Source: Ophiura sarsii (Eukaryota > Echinodermata > Ophiuroidea > Amphilepidida > Ophiuridae). Taken from it: a stretch of 64,000 bases of DNA. The notes beneath the pieces were generated by a model. It saw nothing but the letters and a program-made list of their open reading frames with translations, did no database searches and had not been told where the DNA came from. The translations under genes and the position numbers were made by a program. Positions 32,540 through 45,061 of the stretch are shown here, piece after piece. Where the stretch lies: the NCBI GenBank assembly GCA_035610835.1, contig CM069454.1, positions 64,450,883-64,514,882 on the forward strand, in the 5' to 3' direction. Each line of letters starts with the position of its first letter. Position 1 is the stretch's first letter.

Positions 32540-34075
32540 GCAGTTACCAACCTTAAATCAATGGAAGAAGGCCATTGTGGTCCCCATTCCGAAACAAAAT
32601 CCACCTACTATTGATAAACTAAGACCAGTGTCTCTGACTTCTGTGTTTGCAAAAATTGCTGAAGAATTTGTTACCAGATGGGTTTTGAATGATGTGGAGC
32701 ATAAGATCGATAAAAGGCAGTTTGGTAATGTTAAAGGTGTCTCAACCGCACATTATTTGGTTAGCCTAATTCACTATCTGCACCAGGGGGCTGACAAAAG
32801 TCGCAATGTGGGAACGGTAGTCCTTATGGATTTTTCCAAGGCTTTCGATTTGGTTGACCATACCAATCTCATTGAAAAAATGGTTTCCATGGGAATCCGA
32901 AGGACAATCATTCCCTGGATTTGTGATTTCCTCCATAATCGTCAACAATGAGTGAGATACAATAATACTCTGTCCGATTATGTTACACTTCGTGGTGGGG
33001 TTCCTCAAGGCACCAAATTAGGCCCCATTGGTTTCCAAATCCTCATTAATGAAGCTGGTGAAAATGCAAACTCGAGATGTTTAAAATATGTTGATGACTT
33101 GACATTTGCACATAATGTTACTAGTTCTGACTATCCTTCTGGACTACTGCAGGCTGATCTTGATGAATTTACCAAGTGGGCAAAGGATAATATGCTCAAG
33201 TTGAATCCCTCCAAGTGTCAGGCCCTTCAGGTATATTTTGGCAAAACTCCCCTTCAGTGTGATTCAAGAATCGGTACCGATCCACACCCCCAGCGTTGCT
33301 GAAGCCAAGGTTTTAGGCCTGTTTCTCCAAAACGACCTTAAGTGGAACACACAGGTTGACAATAATATGCTTAAGAAACCCAATAAAAGGTTGTTCATGC
33401 TGCGGACCCTCAAATGTTTTGGTTTTAGCAGCAAGTAACTCTGTGTAGTATACGGTGGCTATGTAAGACCGATTCTTGAATACGCTGATGTAGTTTGGCA
33501 CTCAACTATTTCTGTCAAACAATCAAAGGACTTGGAATCCATCCAAAAAAGGGCTTGTAGAACCATACTTGGGAATAAGTATGAGTCTTATGATGAAGCC
33601 TTGGTAATTGCCATTTTGACACCTTGTCTGGAAGGAGGGAGAAGCATTGTCGAAGATTTGCTGAAGGGCTTCCTAAAAATGAGAGGACAAAATCTCTCCT
33701 TCCTCCTACCAGACTGGAGTGACATGACAGATCACTTCGTAGTAGTGGCAACTTGACCCAATTTCATTGTAGGACTCAGCGTTTCCAAAATAGTCCTATT
33801 TTTTCAATATTTTAAATGATTAGGGTCCCATTATCTCTTACGACTGGACGTGCAGTAAAGTTCCATGAAGTGTGACATTTTGTTGTTCTTAATTTGTGTA
33901 CATTTTATCTTTAATATATCTTTATTTTTAAATAGTGATTCAATCCTACAAGTGCAATATTTTGATGTTGTTAATGTTCATTTTTATATCGTAATTTTAA
34001 TATTGTATATTAGCATGTAATTTGGCCTGCGGGCCACGAGATGCTTCTGAATAAAATACCAATAATAATAATAAT
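32493..34075 (+). mobile_element. Non-LTR retrotransposon, 5' truncated
   Basis: Translation in up to three frames: WKKAIVVPIPKQNPPTIDKL, RPVSLTSVFAKIAEEFV, VLMDFSKAFDLVDHTNLI (motif A), RGGVPQGTKLGPIGFQILIN (motif B), LKYVDDLTFAH (motif C) and LDEFTKWAKDNMLKLNPSKC. One stop (TGA at 32949) and later frameshifts disable it. The motifs suit the Jockey/CR1/I group. The 3' end has GAATAAAATACC followed by (AAT)n near 34055-34075. Confidence 0.85.
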
Positions 34076-34084
34076 AAATGTTAT

Positions 34085-34390
34085 TTAAATCAACGTTTAA
34101 CGTAGGGACTGACGACACATTTTTACAATTTTTCTATAATAATTCTACGGAACACTATTCGTGTCATTATGATTGCTGTTCGATACATGTAGACACGTTT
34201 GACGCTTGCGACGACAACTTTTTTGAAGTGGGACGATGTTAATTTATTTAGATATTTACCTCGCTAGTCACTATTCCATTCTTCATCTCCAGTTTTGCTC
34301 TCAATATTACATCGCTAGTAATTTACGAAGTACTATAGCGAGGTAGCTTACATCGCTCGTAAGTTACGCCAGTTTGGTGCACTCGGCCGA
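34085..34390 (-). repeat. Interspersed repeat with CGGCCG end, copy 2
   Basis: Inverted relative to 48840-49690: the piece GTAGGGACTGACGACAC here matches GTGTCGTCAGTCGCTAC there, and both end near TCGGCCGA. It contains ACCTCGCTAGT and CATCGCT(A/C)GTAA motifs. Confidence 0.55.
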
Positions 34391-34770
34391 TTTTCTAGAC
34401 CGCAGCGTAAAAGGCTGCACACCGCTGGGCACTGGCGGCGCTATAACAGTAGGCTCGGTCTGGCTCCTTGGTCATCACAAATGAATTAAAGTGAATGTTA
34501 TTTTTGTTATCAATCTAATCGATAATTTGGAATATTTTCCAATCTGGCTCAATCTTGACATAATTGAATCCTATTGTACCTAACAATTTGTTATTGTAAT
34601 CATTTCATTGACAGCAACGTTCAGTAAACCGAGTAGGAAAATCTTTATAGGGACTTTCTCAGGAAATATCGGGCTTAGAGTCTTAGAGAGCCCATTCAAA
34701 GTTCTAAGTTAAAATAAATATCAAGTAACCGAATACAATACTTCTGCTATTTTATGTTATTCTTTTTAAG

Positions 34771-34925
34771 GAGTCGACAGGTGAAGTCCGTGAATTGCGT
34801 CAATATCATTACACCACGTGGCCCGATATGGGAGTACCGGATTGCCCAGCACCTATCTTAAACTTCATGAAGCTTGTCAATGACTTCAAACCAGATGATG
34901 CCGGACCACCTGTTATTCACTGCAG
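34771..34925 (+). CDS. RPTP exon: D1 WPD loop
   Basis: A 155-nt exon, phase 0 in and phase 2 out (acceptor ttctttttaag, donor gtgagg). It encodes ESTGEVRELRQYHYTTWPDM, then GVPDCPAPILNFMKLVNDF, and ends PPVIHC. WPD carries the general-acid aspartate, and HC starts the signature motif. The D2 exon at 57669 has the same length and phases. The preceding 5.3-kb intron holds LINE and SINE-like repeats. Confidence 0.96.
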
Positions 34926-35412
34926 GTGAGGGTTAAATTCGGGGGCCTAAAAGCCACACTGGCGATTTTAGACGACTAACTTACGATGGTTTACTAGGTT
35001 AGACAGAGGGCGATATGATTTATAAAATCGTCTGCAGTGTCGTAAATTGGGACAAGACTTGATTAAAACGTCTGATATAAATGCTGTGTTATATAAATTA
35101 TAGTATAAGGTGTTCCATACAAATGGTGCGCTTGGAACCCGTCGTTGATCTTATTCAGTGTTTGGCTTCGAAAAATAAAATCCACCTAAAATAATCCGTT
35201 TTTTCAATGCCGTTTGTTGATCCCCTATTATTTTCTTTAAAATTCTTTTTGAAACGACCAACAATATTGAATAAAGAAATTGCAAAGTAAAATCATCGTT
35301 TCTATTCTTCTTTTCGGTAGTTTTTCAAGGTGTCGTATTGATTTTCCTTCTGAAGCAAGTAACCTGATTCAAATTGAATAATAATTTTGATAATTGATAA
35401 ATTTGTCATTAG

Positions 35413-35548
35413 TGCGGGTGTCGGTCGAACAGGAACATACATTACTATCGATGCAATGATAGAGCAAGGACAAAGAGAGAGTGCTGTGGATGTTTTCGGT
35501 TTTGTTTCCAGCATGAGGCAGAACCGTATGCATATGGTCCAAACATCG
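35413..35548 (+). CDS. RPTP exon: D1 catalytic P-loop
   Basis: A 136-nt exon, phase 2 in and phase 0 out (acceptor tttgtcattag, donor gtgagt). With the previous exon it gives HCSAGVGRTG, the HCX5R signature with catalytic cysteine and arginine, followed by TYITIDAMIEQ and VDVFGFVSSMRQNRMHMVQT, the last including the Q-loop region. D1 therefore keeps every catalytic residue I can check. The exon is length- and phase-matched by the D2 exon at 59006. Confidence 0.97.
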
Positions 35549-36006
35549 GTGAGTGGAATTTCATTAATAATATTTTCATTTACATTTTGTCACATATTCT
35601 CAATTCATCTAACCTAATGAGAACACCGGTAGTTGCATAATAGTTTCTTATCAGAGTTTTGTTTTCATTAAAGAGCAATCGTCGTGAATCCTAACGATAT
35701 AAAACAACGCCACATACGATCAAATGAAACTGCCTATCACATGTTTAAGACAGTGTGCTTTTGGATAAAGATGAAGCAAACATATACAAACAACTTTTAG
35801 CTCCTTCTGTGACTGTGATGGCCGATGGATTCAAATCCAGATTTTTCCTCAACCATGCACTCTGTTTTGATCAACTTGTCTCCATTAAACAATCTTCGTA
35901 ATTATGGTATTGGGCGGCTCTCGGGATGCGCGCAGCTTTCTTTTATTTAAGAGAAGATTTGTCAAATGATATCGGAGTCAATTGTATTTAATGTTCATTA
36001 TCATAG

Positions 36007-36156
36007 GAACAGTACCAGTTCGTTTTCGACGCTTTACTTGAGAATGTGTTTTGTGGTGACACTTCGTATTCGAACACATCATTTGGATCAGAGTTTTCTA
36101 AGCTCACCAAGATTGATCGCAAAACGGGCAAATCTGGCCTAAGGAAACAGTTTGAG
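36007..36156 (+). CDS. RPTP exon: D1 end and D1-D2 linker
   Basis: A 150-nt exon, phase 0 at both ends (acceptor ttatcatag, donor gtagga). EQYQFVFDALLENVFCGDTS is the terminal D1 helix, with the conserved QY.F..DALLE. The rest (FGSEFSKLTKIDRKTGKSGL then RKQFE) is the linker that leads into D2. The following intron is 8.5 kb and almost entirely mobile DNA. Confidence 0.94.
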
Positions 36157-36954
36157 GTAGGACAAAGTGTATGCATGTGTTCTTTCACCGTCTTAACTTC
36201 ATGTAAATCCAGTTTTGAAGTATGTCATGTTAGAAACCGTTTCTCCATGTTGTCAATGAAAATGATAAAAATCTGTAAAGACTTGAATCAAATTAATGGT
36301 TTTGGTAGCTAATTCTTTAATGTGTGGTTATACAACTTAGGGATAGTACATTTTATGTTTTCAAGGTGATTTTGGCGGCCATTTTGAATTTTGGGCTATA
36401 AAAAGAGTTCCCGTCACTTTTGAGAGGGGCATAGGAGCTCATTTTCTTTTAAAATGGTTCTAGTAGACAAATTCATCAAGAAACAAAGGTAGAAGAAAAT
36501 GGTAACGGAATCCAAGATTATGACCCTACTAGTAGCAATGGATCTGGCCCTCTTCTATCTCAAAGAGTTACACTATGACGATGTTTATTGGCTAGCTCCG
36601 CTATAAGTAAAAGTTTACCTTCATTCAATTGATGTCTGTCCACCTGCTTTCACGTTATTACAGCCTAGGACATGTAACCGAATAAAAGGGTGGACCTAGA
36701 CAAAATTGCAACAGAAACCATTTTTGATGTAATTGTTTCAAAATACCCTTCCGAACATTATATTAAAAAAAAGTTGGGGAAAAATGCTAATTTGCATAAC
36801 AATATAATATGGGTACATTTAGCCATATTAGTCGGGTATATACAGGGGTTACCGTGCACCCCACCCCCATGACTCTCCCAAACCAACTTTCTTGACCATT
36901 TTCATGGTCCTAAAACATATTCAGGATGTTACCAAAAAAAAATTCGTGTTATTC

Positions 36955-38215
36955 AAAATGGCGTCCAAAATGGCTGCCCAAACTGGTCAAATTTCATAAA
37001 ATGACATATAGCAATCAAAATGCTTTTAATAGTGGGATGTATGTATTAGACCACTAGACACTCATATCCTGTATGTTTGCTTTGTTAACATACCTAAATC
37101 CAAGATGGCCCCTAAAATGGCTGCCAAAAATGGTAACATTCCATAAAATGACATATATCAACCAAAATGTATGATCAGAGTATAGTTTTAACAATGACAT
37201 GTATTTTATTGTCTCATGTATTAAGAATAAGTCCCTTTGGAAACAGATAACAACATGTTTGAGAACTCTTAAATATAATTCTTTCAGAATATCCCTTGAA
37301 TACGTAATTTGTGGCTGGAAACTAAATAACAATGTTATAATCATCCTTGCATGTTATGCAATATACAAGTTTCGCATGATATATAACGAAACCCCAAAAG
37401 AGATTCCAATATTCCATTTGTTTTATTTAGAAGTTAAAAAACTAGCTAATTCAAAAAAACACCCGAAGATTCCAATCACAAATACAGAACAATGGAACGA
37501 AATAAAAACGTGTCTAAACATATAAATTAGTTTGTGTTTTTTATTTTATTTTTCTCTATCAAAATATATTGTATTTGTTTGTCAACTGAGAGCGTCATGT
37601 ATCATTGAAGATCGTGAGTCACTTAGCTAAGGTTAACGATATTTGGTGGTACAGGAGACTCTCTGATCAAGTCATGATTTCTGTAACTTATCAACAATAA
37701 CAAAAATGAATATTCTTAATAGTATGTTATATATGTTATGATTAAGAAAATAAAAGCACGAGAGCTCCATGCACTCTGGAAACGTTAACAAAAATTTAAA
37801 AAACAATGACATGTATGTGTTAGACCACTAGACACTCATATCTAGTATTTTGCTTTGTTAACATACTTTAAATCCAAAATGGCCGCCAAAATGATGGTCA
37901 AAATTCCATAAAATGGCACAATATCAAACAAAATGTATGATGAAAACATAGTTTTAACAATGGGATGTATGCATTAGACCACTAGTAATTCATATCCAGA
38001 TTTTTTGCTTCGTAATCACATACTTTAAGTCCAAGATGGCTGCCAAAATGGCCGTTGTAAATGTAAAAATAGTCTAAAAGAGTGTATAATATTGCATCGC
38101 ATTCACCAAAATACAATTTAGTATGTTCTAAACTGCTAAGATATTGCTTTTAGTTGTACAAGACCCACCTCTGTGACAATTTTGATTCTGTACCACTTTC
38201 CAAAATGGCTGCCAG
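36955..38215 (+). repeat. Diverged tandem repeats with AAAATGGC(T/C)GCC motif
   Basis: About four copies of a ~190-bp unit with CCAAAATGGC(T/C)GCC(A)AAAATG, CATAAAATG(A/G)CA and GTATTAGACCACTAG. A LINE interrupts the second copy. Lies within the large palindromic element. Confidence 0.65.
37205..37801 (+). mobile_element. Tx1/L1-like LINE, 5' truncated, with 15-bp TSD
   Basis: The ORF to 37525 ends in IIILACYAIYKFRMIYNETP and QWNEIKTCLNI, the C-terminus of the same LINE group as at 4330. It has a 3' UTR and an A-rich end. The target-site duplication AACAATGACATGTAT is at 37190-37204 and 37802-37816. The perfect TSD suggests a relatively young insertion. Confidence 0.85.
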
Positions 38216-38219
38216 ATGA

Positions 38220-39460
38220 TTTTAAAGTTGATGTTAAATTACCTAAATCAATTGTTTTGTATTGTAAATGACTATACTGTGAAATACCAATACTCTAAAT
38301 ATAATGGGACATCATTCACTATATATGATATAAAGTCTTGGGGCTGTAGATCTAGTTTGAGTATTTTAAAATATCCGGATGGCTGCAAAAGGTTAAATAA
38401 CTTAAGTAGTATTAGTTTATTGTTTAAGTGTTACATTATTAATACAGTAAACTTATTTGTATTCTCTTTAAGTATATGACAAGGTATGATTGAATGGTAT
38501 AGACTCCATTTTGACAATGTAATGTTATTAAGGGGGATGTGCACCTTCGGTATAGCCTTCGTAAAACTGCCGTAACTTCTTCATTATTCATTTAATTTAT
38601 ATAGATAAAAGTATGCATTTTTTGCAGGAAAGGGTTCAATGAATCCAACCATGATCATGAAAGTGACCATTTTGGAGAAAATTATAAAGAACACGTTTTT
38701 TGACCCATTTTAGGTTTGGAAAATATAACTCAAAATATATTTTGTCAAATTTTGTCATACTAGTTTTATTATATTCCTCATACAATTTCCTAGGAATCGA
38801 TTTTTTGTTTTTAATTATCGACCAAAATGTGGCAAAAAATGTGTTTTTTTACCTCCAAAATCGTGAAAATTACCATTTTTGGTAAAAAACACACATTTGT
38901 TGGCACGTTTTGGCGGCCATTTCAAATAACACACATTTACACATCAGTCACCCATGCATGACACTTTTGAATTTCAATTAGCCCGCGCATTGAGGGGAAA
39001 TGCGCAGCGATCAACATGGGACTGATACGGCTTATGTGCTTGTTAACAATTGGTGTTTTCTTCCCGCGTTGTGTATTGAAAATGGGACTTTTGAAAAAAG
39101 TGACTAATTTTCTATAAATTGAGCTAATCATGGTGTATCTTTGTTGTGAGGTGTTATGTTTGGTATCAAAATGTGCCGAAAAGATTCATCCAAATGTCTA
39201 TCTAGCATGTTTGGTAACAAAATAAACGAAAGTTACTTCAAATGACCTAAACAAAGTGTATGACTTTCTTTTGTTGAGCACTTTACATCCCACTGTTAAA
39301 ACTATACTTTCACCACGCATTTTGATTGCTATGTCATTTTATGAAATTTGACCAGTTTTGGCAGCCATTTTGGACACCGTCTTAAATAACACGAAATTGT
39401 TTTTGGTAACATCTTGAATATGTTTTAGGACCATGAAAAGAGTCAAGAAAGTTGGTTTGG
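38220..39460. other. Interior of the palindromic element, no gene seen
   Basis: AT-rich, including ATTTTGG-type repeats and, from about 39285, the inverted copy of the left arm. No coding evidence. Confidence 0.4.
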
Positions 39461-39914
39461 GGGAGTCCTTTTTTTTCTTCTTTTTTTCTTCAGTTTATTT
39501 TCCACAAATGAGATACATAATAATGACAATACAATTAATATACTACGGTAGGTTGAACAAATCAGAGCAGAGCTCGGGAAGTACTGGCCACCTAAATAAA
39601 ATCATTAGCTATAATGCAAAGAACTCGAGTGTATGTTGGCAACGGCATGAACAAATTTACAATAACAAATCAGTAACGATTATAGTGTACATCTGTGAAT
39701 AATGATTATGTAAGACATCAAGGCGATAGAATAGGGATTTATATCTGTTTGGTGGGGGTGCACGGTAACCCCTGCATATACCCGACTAATAAGTAGGGGA
39801 GGGTGGGCAACTGGTCCGGTTAGGCATATTTCATGATATAAAAGATTAAAGCTCATGTACATATTTATGGAATTGCTATGAAAATATCACCCATGTCGTC
39901 GTCGTCGTTCTATG

Positions 39915-41300
39915 GATCATGGCTGATTCTTTGTGACCCTATTGATGATGGAGCGCCACAGTTGTCTATTTTGTGACATGCGATGCGCAGAGATAAGAGA
40001 TAGACCAGTTGCTTCTTTAATGCCATCAGTCCAACGAAGCTTTGGTCTGCCACGTTTACGTCTTCCTTCGATAGCTCCTTGTAATATCACCTTTTCTAGA
40101 TTGTCACCCTCTCGTCTAGCAATATGTCCAAGTATTGTAGCTTGTTGCGCATGATCTTTGTATACAGAGAAGTTTGGTTCCCAATCTGGCTTCTGACAAA
40201 TTCATTTGTCTTATGCTCTTTCCATGATATTCCTAGCATCTTGCGCCAACACCACATTTCGAAAGCTGATATTTTCTTTGAATCTGCTATTCCGACTGAC
40301 CATGTTTCAGCTCCATATGTTGCGACCGGAAAGATAAGTGCCTTCATAATACGTATTTTTGTGGCCTTTGTGATTCCTCTATCTTTCCAAATGGTTGATA
40401 GGGCATTTGCTGATGTTTTAGCCATTGCCAGACGTCTTTTAATTTCTCCGGAGCTTCCACCATCTTTGAGAATTAGTGATCCAAGAAAATTGAAGTTATC
40501 TACACAATCTACTGTGTCCTTATCGACCTTCACTTGTTGGTTGCTGGTTCCTCCGCAAATCATGAATTTATACTTCTTAACATTTAGGAAGAGTCCAACC
40601 TTTTCACTGGCTGCTTTCACTTTGTGTATTAGAACTTGAAGCATATCGGAGATCGGTTATGGTGCGACCTCCTACTGAAACTTGGCCTTCCACTCCATCC
40701 AAAGCTTGCCTCATGATGTACTCTGCATAAATGTTGAATAGGTAAGGTGACAGGATACATCCTTGACGAACGCCTTGTCCAATAGAGAACCACTCACAAT
40801 TGCCATTATCTGTTCTTACTGTAGCCTCTTGATCTTTGTAGAGGGATTTAATCAGCTCAATTATGTGAAAAGAGAAACCCATTTCTTGCATTACCAACCA
40901 TAGCTTCAAATGTTGAACGCAGTCAAATGCCTTAGAGTAATCAATGAAGCATAGATATAGGGGTTGTTGAAATTCCAAGCTCTTTTCCATCAGGTTTCTC
41001 AGGTTACCTATTTGGTTTCTTGTACCTCGTCCTTTCCTGAAACCTGCCTGTTCAGGTGGTAACTCATTCTCCAGGTGTTGTCGGATCCTTTCTGCAATGA
41101 TATGTAGTAGAACCTTACTGCTATGTGAAATTAAGGCTATCGTGCGGTTGTTGGCACACTCTCTGGTGTCCCCTTTCTTTGGGAGAGGGAGAGGGAGGAA
41201 GACTGCTTTCTACCAGTCCGTTGGCCATTTAGTTGATCTCCAGATCTTGGTGCAGGCTGTGGATCACTTCAATGCCTTCTTTATCACTTTCCTTTAGGAG
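39915..41300 (-). mobile_element. RTE-type LINE, reverse transcriptase to C-terminus, broken
   Basis: On the minus strand: KAVFLPLPLPKKGDTRECAN, ELPPEQAGFRKGRGTRNQI, LYLCFIDYSKAFDCVQHLKL (motif A), GVRQGCILSPYLFNIYAEYI (motif B), DLRYA, then a loss of the YADD core and frameshift, KVGLFLNVKKYKFM, ATYGAETWSV, FEMWCWRKMLGISWKEH and EGRRKRGRPKLRWTDGI to the end near 39920. Clearly RTE (BovB-like) in character. The missing motif C makes it catalytically dead. Confidence 0.88.
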
Positions 41301-41778
41301 TTCACCCATGTAACTGTTTACATATAACATATAATCAATGTTAAAAAATATCTAAAGAAAAGGCCAATTACCACTAACTGAAAACTTCACTTGGCACGAA
41401 CCAGTTACCATATCATTAGGGCAACTGGTCCTATATGTTCCAACGGTCAGAATACACAGAAATCAGTGAATGACAACACGGAAACTAGTCAGTATTTTCT
41501 TTTTCAAACACATTTCCATATAATTTAACATGTAAAAAGGATACATGTCTCATGAAACCCATGTTTTATACAGTTTTCGTGGTTAACGTGTAAATAGCAG
41601 TATACCAATGGTGTACAAAGCAAGCGAACTTTTCGACTGCACGTTTATTAGATAAAACGGTATGAACCTAGTTAAATGGTTACATGGTTGTGATATTCAG
41701 ATGCCCCATACATTTGTTTATATAAACCCCTTTCTTTAATGATTTTATTTACTTCATATAATCATCATTTAGTACTTA

Positions 41779-42499
41779 CACTCGTCAAAAGAAGTTCCTT
41801 GCCACTTAAATTAAATTAATATTTAATAGAATATATATAATTATATATATATAATTGTATATCAAAATAAGCAGAAAGTAATCCTCTAACAGCTTAACAT
41901 GGAATTTAGACATGATCACTCATGCATGGCAGATCCCATTCACTTGACAATGGCAAGAAGATTGCACAAAATTGGATAATCCCTCTATTCAAATGACTGT
42001 AAATGCTAATTTCTTGCAATTTCCTTTTACGCACCTTACCATTGCTTAATAAATGTGCTCAGCCATGCATGAATGCGTACATCTTAACCCTACCCCCCCC
42101 CCCCCCCCGAGTGCTAAAAAATGCTAATCCAAAGTCCCTCTCCAAACGCATGCGCCGTCGGTTTTCGATGACGTAGTCAACCGAGCCTATATAATGAGTG
42201 CAGTATACTGCACGAATGTGTAGCTGAGGGCCGTGGCTTAGTGGTGGGAAGGTGGGGCTTGAGAACGGAGGGTCCCCGGATCGAATCCCGGCAGGTTCCC
42301 GGAGATTTAGTTGGTGTTTTTTCCTCGAACATTGTGATCCCGGTCAAAAATCCTAAACCGAAGTTAGGGTTATGTTCATACAGACATGATAGAGAATTAT
42401 TGTCTGCTTATTTTGACATGTAATTGTTTAATTTATATTAAATATTTATGTGAAATATTTGAACTTCAATGAGTGGCAAGGAACTTCTTTTGACGAGTG
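41779..42499. mobile_element. TA-flanked MITE containing a tRNA-like SINE
   Basis: A 721-bp element with perfect ~27-bp inverted ends starting CACTCGTCAAAAGAAGTTCC, flanked by TA (41777-41778, 42500-42501). Inside are a poly(C) tract (42092-42107) and a tRNA-like segment. Tc1/mariner-like by target. Confidence 0.82.
42228..42300 (+). repeat. tRNA-like SINE head inside MITE
   Basis: Box A TGGCTTAGTGG (42234-42244) and box B GGATCGAATCC (42278-42288) with T-arm pairing (CCCCGG...CCGG). The spacing suits a tRNA-derived promoter. No proper acceptor stem is seen, so it is not called as a tRNA gene. Confidence 0.5.
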
Positions 42500-42501
42500 T
42501 A

Positions 42502-44337
42502 TAATAAACCATCTTGATATTTAGCCAGCTTTTCATGTTACAGGGGAATTTAGTCAATATGACAATGATGACCCAACGGTTAATATACACAAAAAGCAGT
42601 GGATAAAATACATAAATCATGATATTTTGTCATTGCAAATACCTTTACAGACACCATTCAAAATAGAATAAAGACGTAATTCATAATACCGAGGTTTTAA
42701 ACCATTCTAAAGCAATTTCATGTCATATTGTAATCCTTCAATAGCAAAAATAGTGGTATTAGATCCAAAATGCCCCAAAATGTCTAAGAAAGAATGTGAA
42801 TTATTTCATATTCTATTCACATTTCAATACCGAGTCATGTTTTATTAACACTAACATATAATTTTCCAAATGAATTTTACAATTTTGATTAAGTTTTTGC
42901 AGGCGGACCAGTTGCCCCATACCCCTTCGGACCACTTGCCCCAACAAATGACTTAGCACTTTGTCGAGATGTAACATTATTCAAACACGCCTGTGACGTA
43001 ATAAATGTTACGCCAAAATGTTTTGAAACATACCACCATTTGTCATAATAATCAATAACTCCAATACATTTCAGAAAAAGGCAAAAACTGCATTTTTGTT
43101 TTTATCCATTACACGACTTCTGAAGCCAGCAAGTATCTTTGAATTCGCAAATATTACGGCGTTCGGGTCTTACAAGTAGACGAGTGTCTTTAGATAAAAT
43201 AAGAAATGTTGTACTTTGTTATTTGCAAATTCATAAACTAATAACTCTACCAAATGAATACCCGTGATAATGATTTAAGTTGAAGCATTCTTGAAATGAT
43301 AATATTGATCGCAAATCCAAACCACCAATGTCCCAAATTAGTAAAATGCGCCATTTTACGGTCATTTCAACCACAACCTATGGTTTTAATCATATTTCGG
43401 AAAGTCCCTAAGCACACTGCAATATACAGTCAGCAAGATCGAATTAAAATATGCGAAGTTTTAAATTCGTGTCCGACTATGGGGGCCGCCATTTTGTTTT
43501 AAAAGTATATTAGTGTCCCAGATGTACACAGTTAAATATAGAACAATTACAGTTTTTTGGTTGCGGGGAAATTCTATTAATTCGGGGGTATGTTAACATT
43601 TGTGAATCCGATAGTTAAATGTATTTGCTAACTTTTCACCGACGTCGAGAAAAATCTATCGACGGAAAAAGGAGTAAAAGGTGATTTGAAACCAAAAAAT
43701 GGAACAAATTCGTTCGTGTAAGAGGTGGACATGTCATTAAAAATGACGTCATATGTTTTTCGGGGTCAATTGAAAGCACAAAATATCATCTGGAATCAAG
43801 TTTCAGTCAAATTTAGCTTATTTAATGATAAACTGGGCACTCCATTCAAGAAAAGGTAAAAAACAGGCGTTATTAGCAGCAACTATAATGACGTAATTTT
43901 AAAAATGGTGGCCTTGCCTCCATGAATTCGCCCCACGAATTTAACAATTCGTATTTTTTTTATTCGATCTTACTAACTGATATAGTACCCATCAAATGCA
44001 GTATGCACCTAGCATCTTAAGACGACTGTACTGCATGTATTTATTTACTGTTGCATATCTGTCAATCATATAAAGTACATTAAACATGATATAAACCCAT
44101 CTTCATATATCGCCCATACTATCTGTGAATTTTCAATCAGTCACTCAAGGAGGTGGCTTCAAAGATCTGGAGAATATCACATGTGTAAATACCCTAAAGT
44201 TCCAAATGTTTTGGATTGTAGAAGGTAAGGATATATGTCAAGTTTCAACAGAAGTCGTACTGTTCAAAAGAAAGCAGTATGCCCATACAATTACAAAATC
44301 CTTCATTTCGGACCACTTGCCCCACGGACCAGTTGCC
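42502..44337. other. Interior of the palindromic element, no gene seen
   Basis: AT-rich, with two CCAGTTGCCCCA-type motifs near 42905-42945. No coding evidence. Confidence 0.4.
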
Positions 44338-44649
44338 CCATATTCCCCTAATATGGCTAAATGTACCCATATATTGTTATGCAAATTAGCATTTTTCCCC
44401 AACTTCAAATTTTATCGATTTTTAATATAATGTTCGGAAGGGCATTTTGAAACAATTACATCAAAATTGGTTTATGTTGCAATTTTGTCTAGGTCAAATC
44501 GTACATGTCCTAGGCTATGATTCAAATGTATATTAATCGTTCACTGGTTTATTAATTCCTAATTATAAAGAAATGGTTTGCTTCATTTTTCTATGGAAAA
44601 ATATGTTACTACCTAAACTGTATCATAATTTATGTTTACTAAACTGTAG

Positions 44650-44749
44650 GCATTGCAGAAAGTTACCGCGTGGCCCGATGAGGGTAATTACCATGGAGGC
44701 ACAAATGCCCTCAACGTTGAGAAGAATAGATTCCCAGATATCATACCAA
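44650..44749 (+). CDS. RPTP exon: D2 start, KNRF loop
   Basis: A 100-nt exon, phase 0 in and phase 1 out (acceptor ctaaactgtag, donor gtaagt). It encodes ALQKVTAWPDEGNYHGGTNA, then LNVEKNRFPDIIP. EKNRFPDIIP is the D2 equivalent of the KNRY loop, with Tyr replaced by Phe, as is common in D2 domains. The WPDEG here is in the linker/first helix and is not the WPD loop. Confidence 0.9.
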
Positions 44750-44984
44750 GTAAGTTTTAATATAACTCTGAAAATATTGTGTCATGTCATGTTTGAAATG
44801 CATAATGAGTGAACACCCATAAAACACAACAGTGATAAACATGCCGACAAAATATTCACCTTCGTAGACTATGCGTCATCATGGTCATCATGGTTACCGA
44901 TTCGATTCCTCACTTTATAGCAACCCCTTGACTTGTATTAAGCGATCATTATATTTATCTTCATGCCGTATGCATTGCTTTCAG

Positions 44985-45061
44985 TGGACCGCAAACGTCC
45001 ATATCTGATGACAGAAGTCGATGAGAACAGCACCAATTACATAAATGCCACCTATATAGAT
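44985..45061 (+). CDS. RPTP exon: D2 YINA motif
   Basis: A 77-nt exon, phase 1 in and phase 0 out (acceptor ttgctttcag, donor gtaagt), the same size and phases as the D1 counterpart. It encodes MDRKRPYLMTEVDENSTNYI followed by NATYID, the D2 version of the D.SRV...YINA segment. Confidence 0.93.

Larger units (their letters stand above)
36662..44516. mobile_element. Large palindromic element filling one RPTP intron
   Basis: Inverted arms of about 180 bp (36662-36840 and 44338-44516) start AGCCTAGGACATGTA and stay recognisable through AATGCTAATTTGCATAACAA. A second, inner inverted pair (about 36833-37040 and 39285-39789) makes a nested palindrome. Copies of a CCAGTTGCCCCA motif occur near 39810, 42905, 42935, 44310 and 44330. 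No transposase found; other elements have inserted inside. A TSD is not evident. Confidence 0.6.

Noticed and set aside
40124..40639. 171-residue + strand ORF
   Set aside because: Antisense shadow of the RTE LINE on the minus strand.
44650..44749. WPDEG in the first D2 exon as a second WPD loop
   Set aside because: It precedes the KNRF loop and so is in the linker/helix region; the true D2 WPD position is at 57669-57823 and reads WPA.
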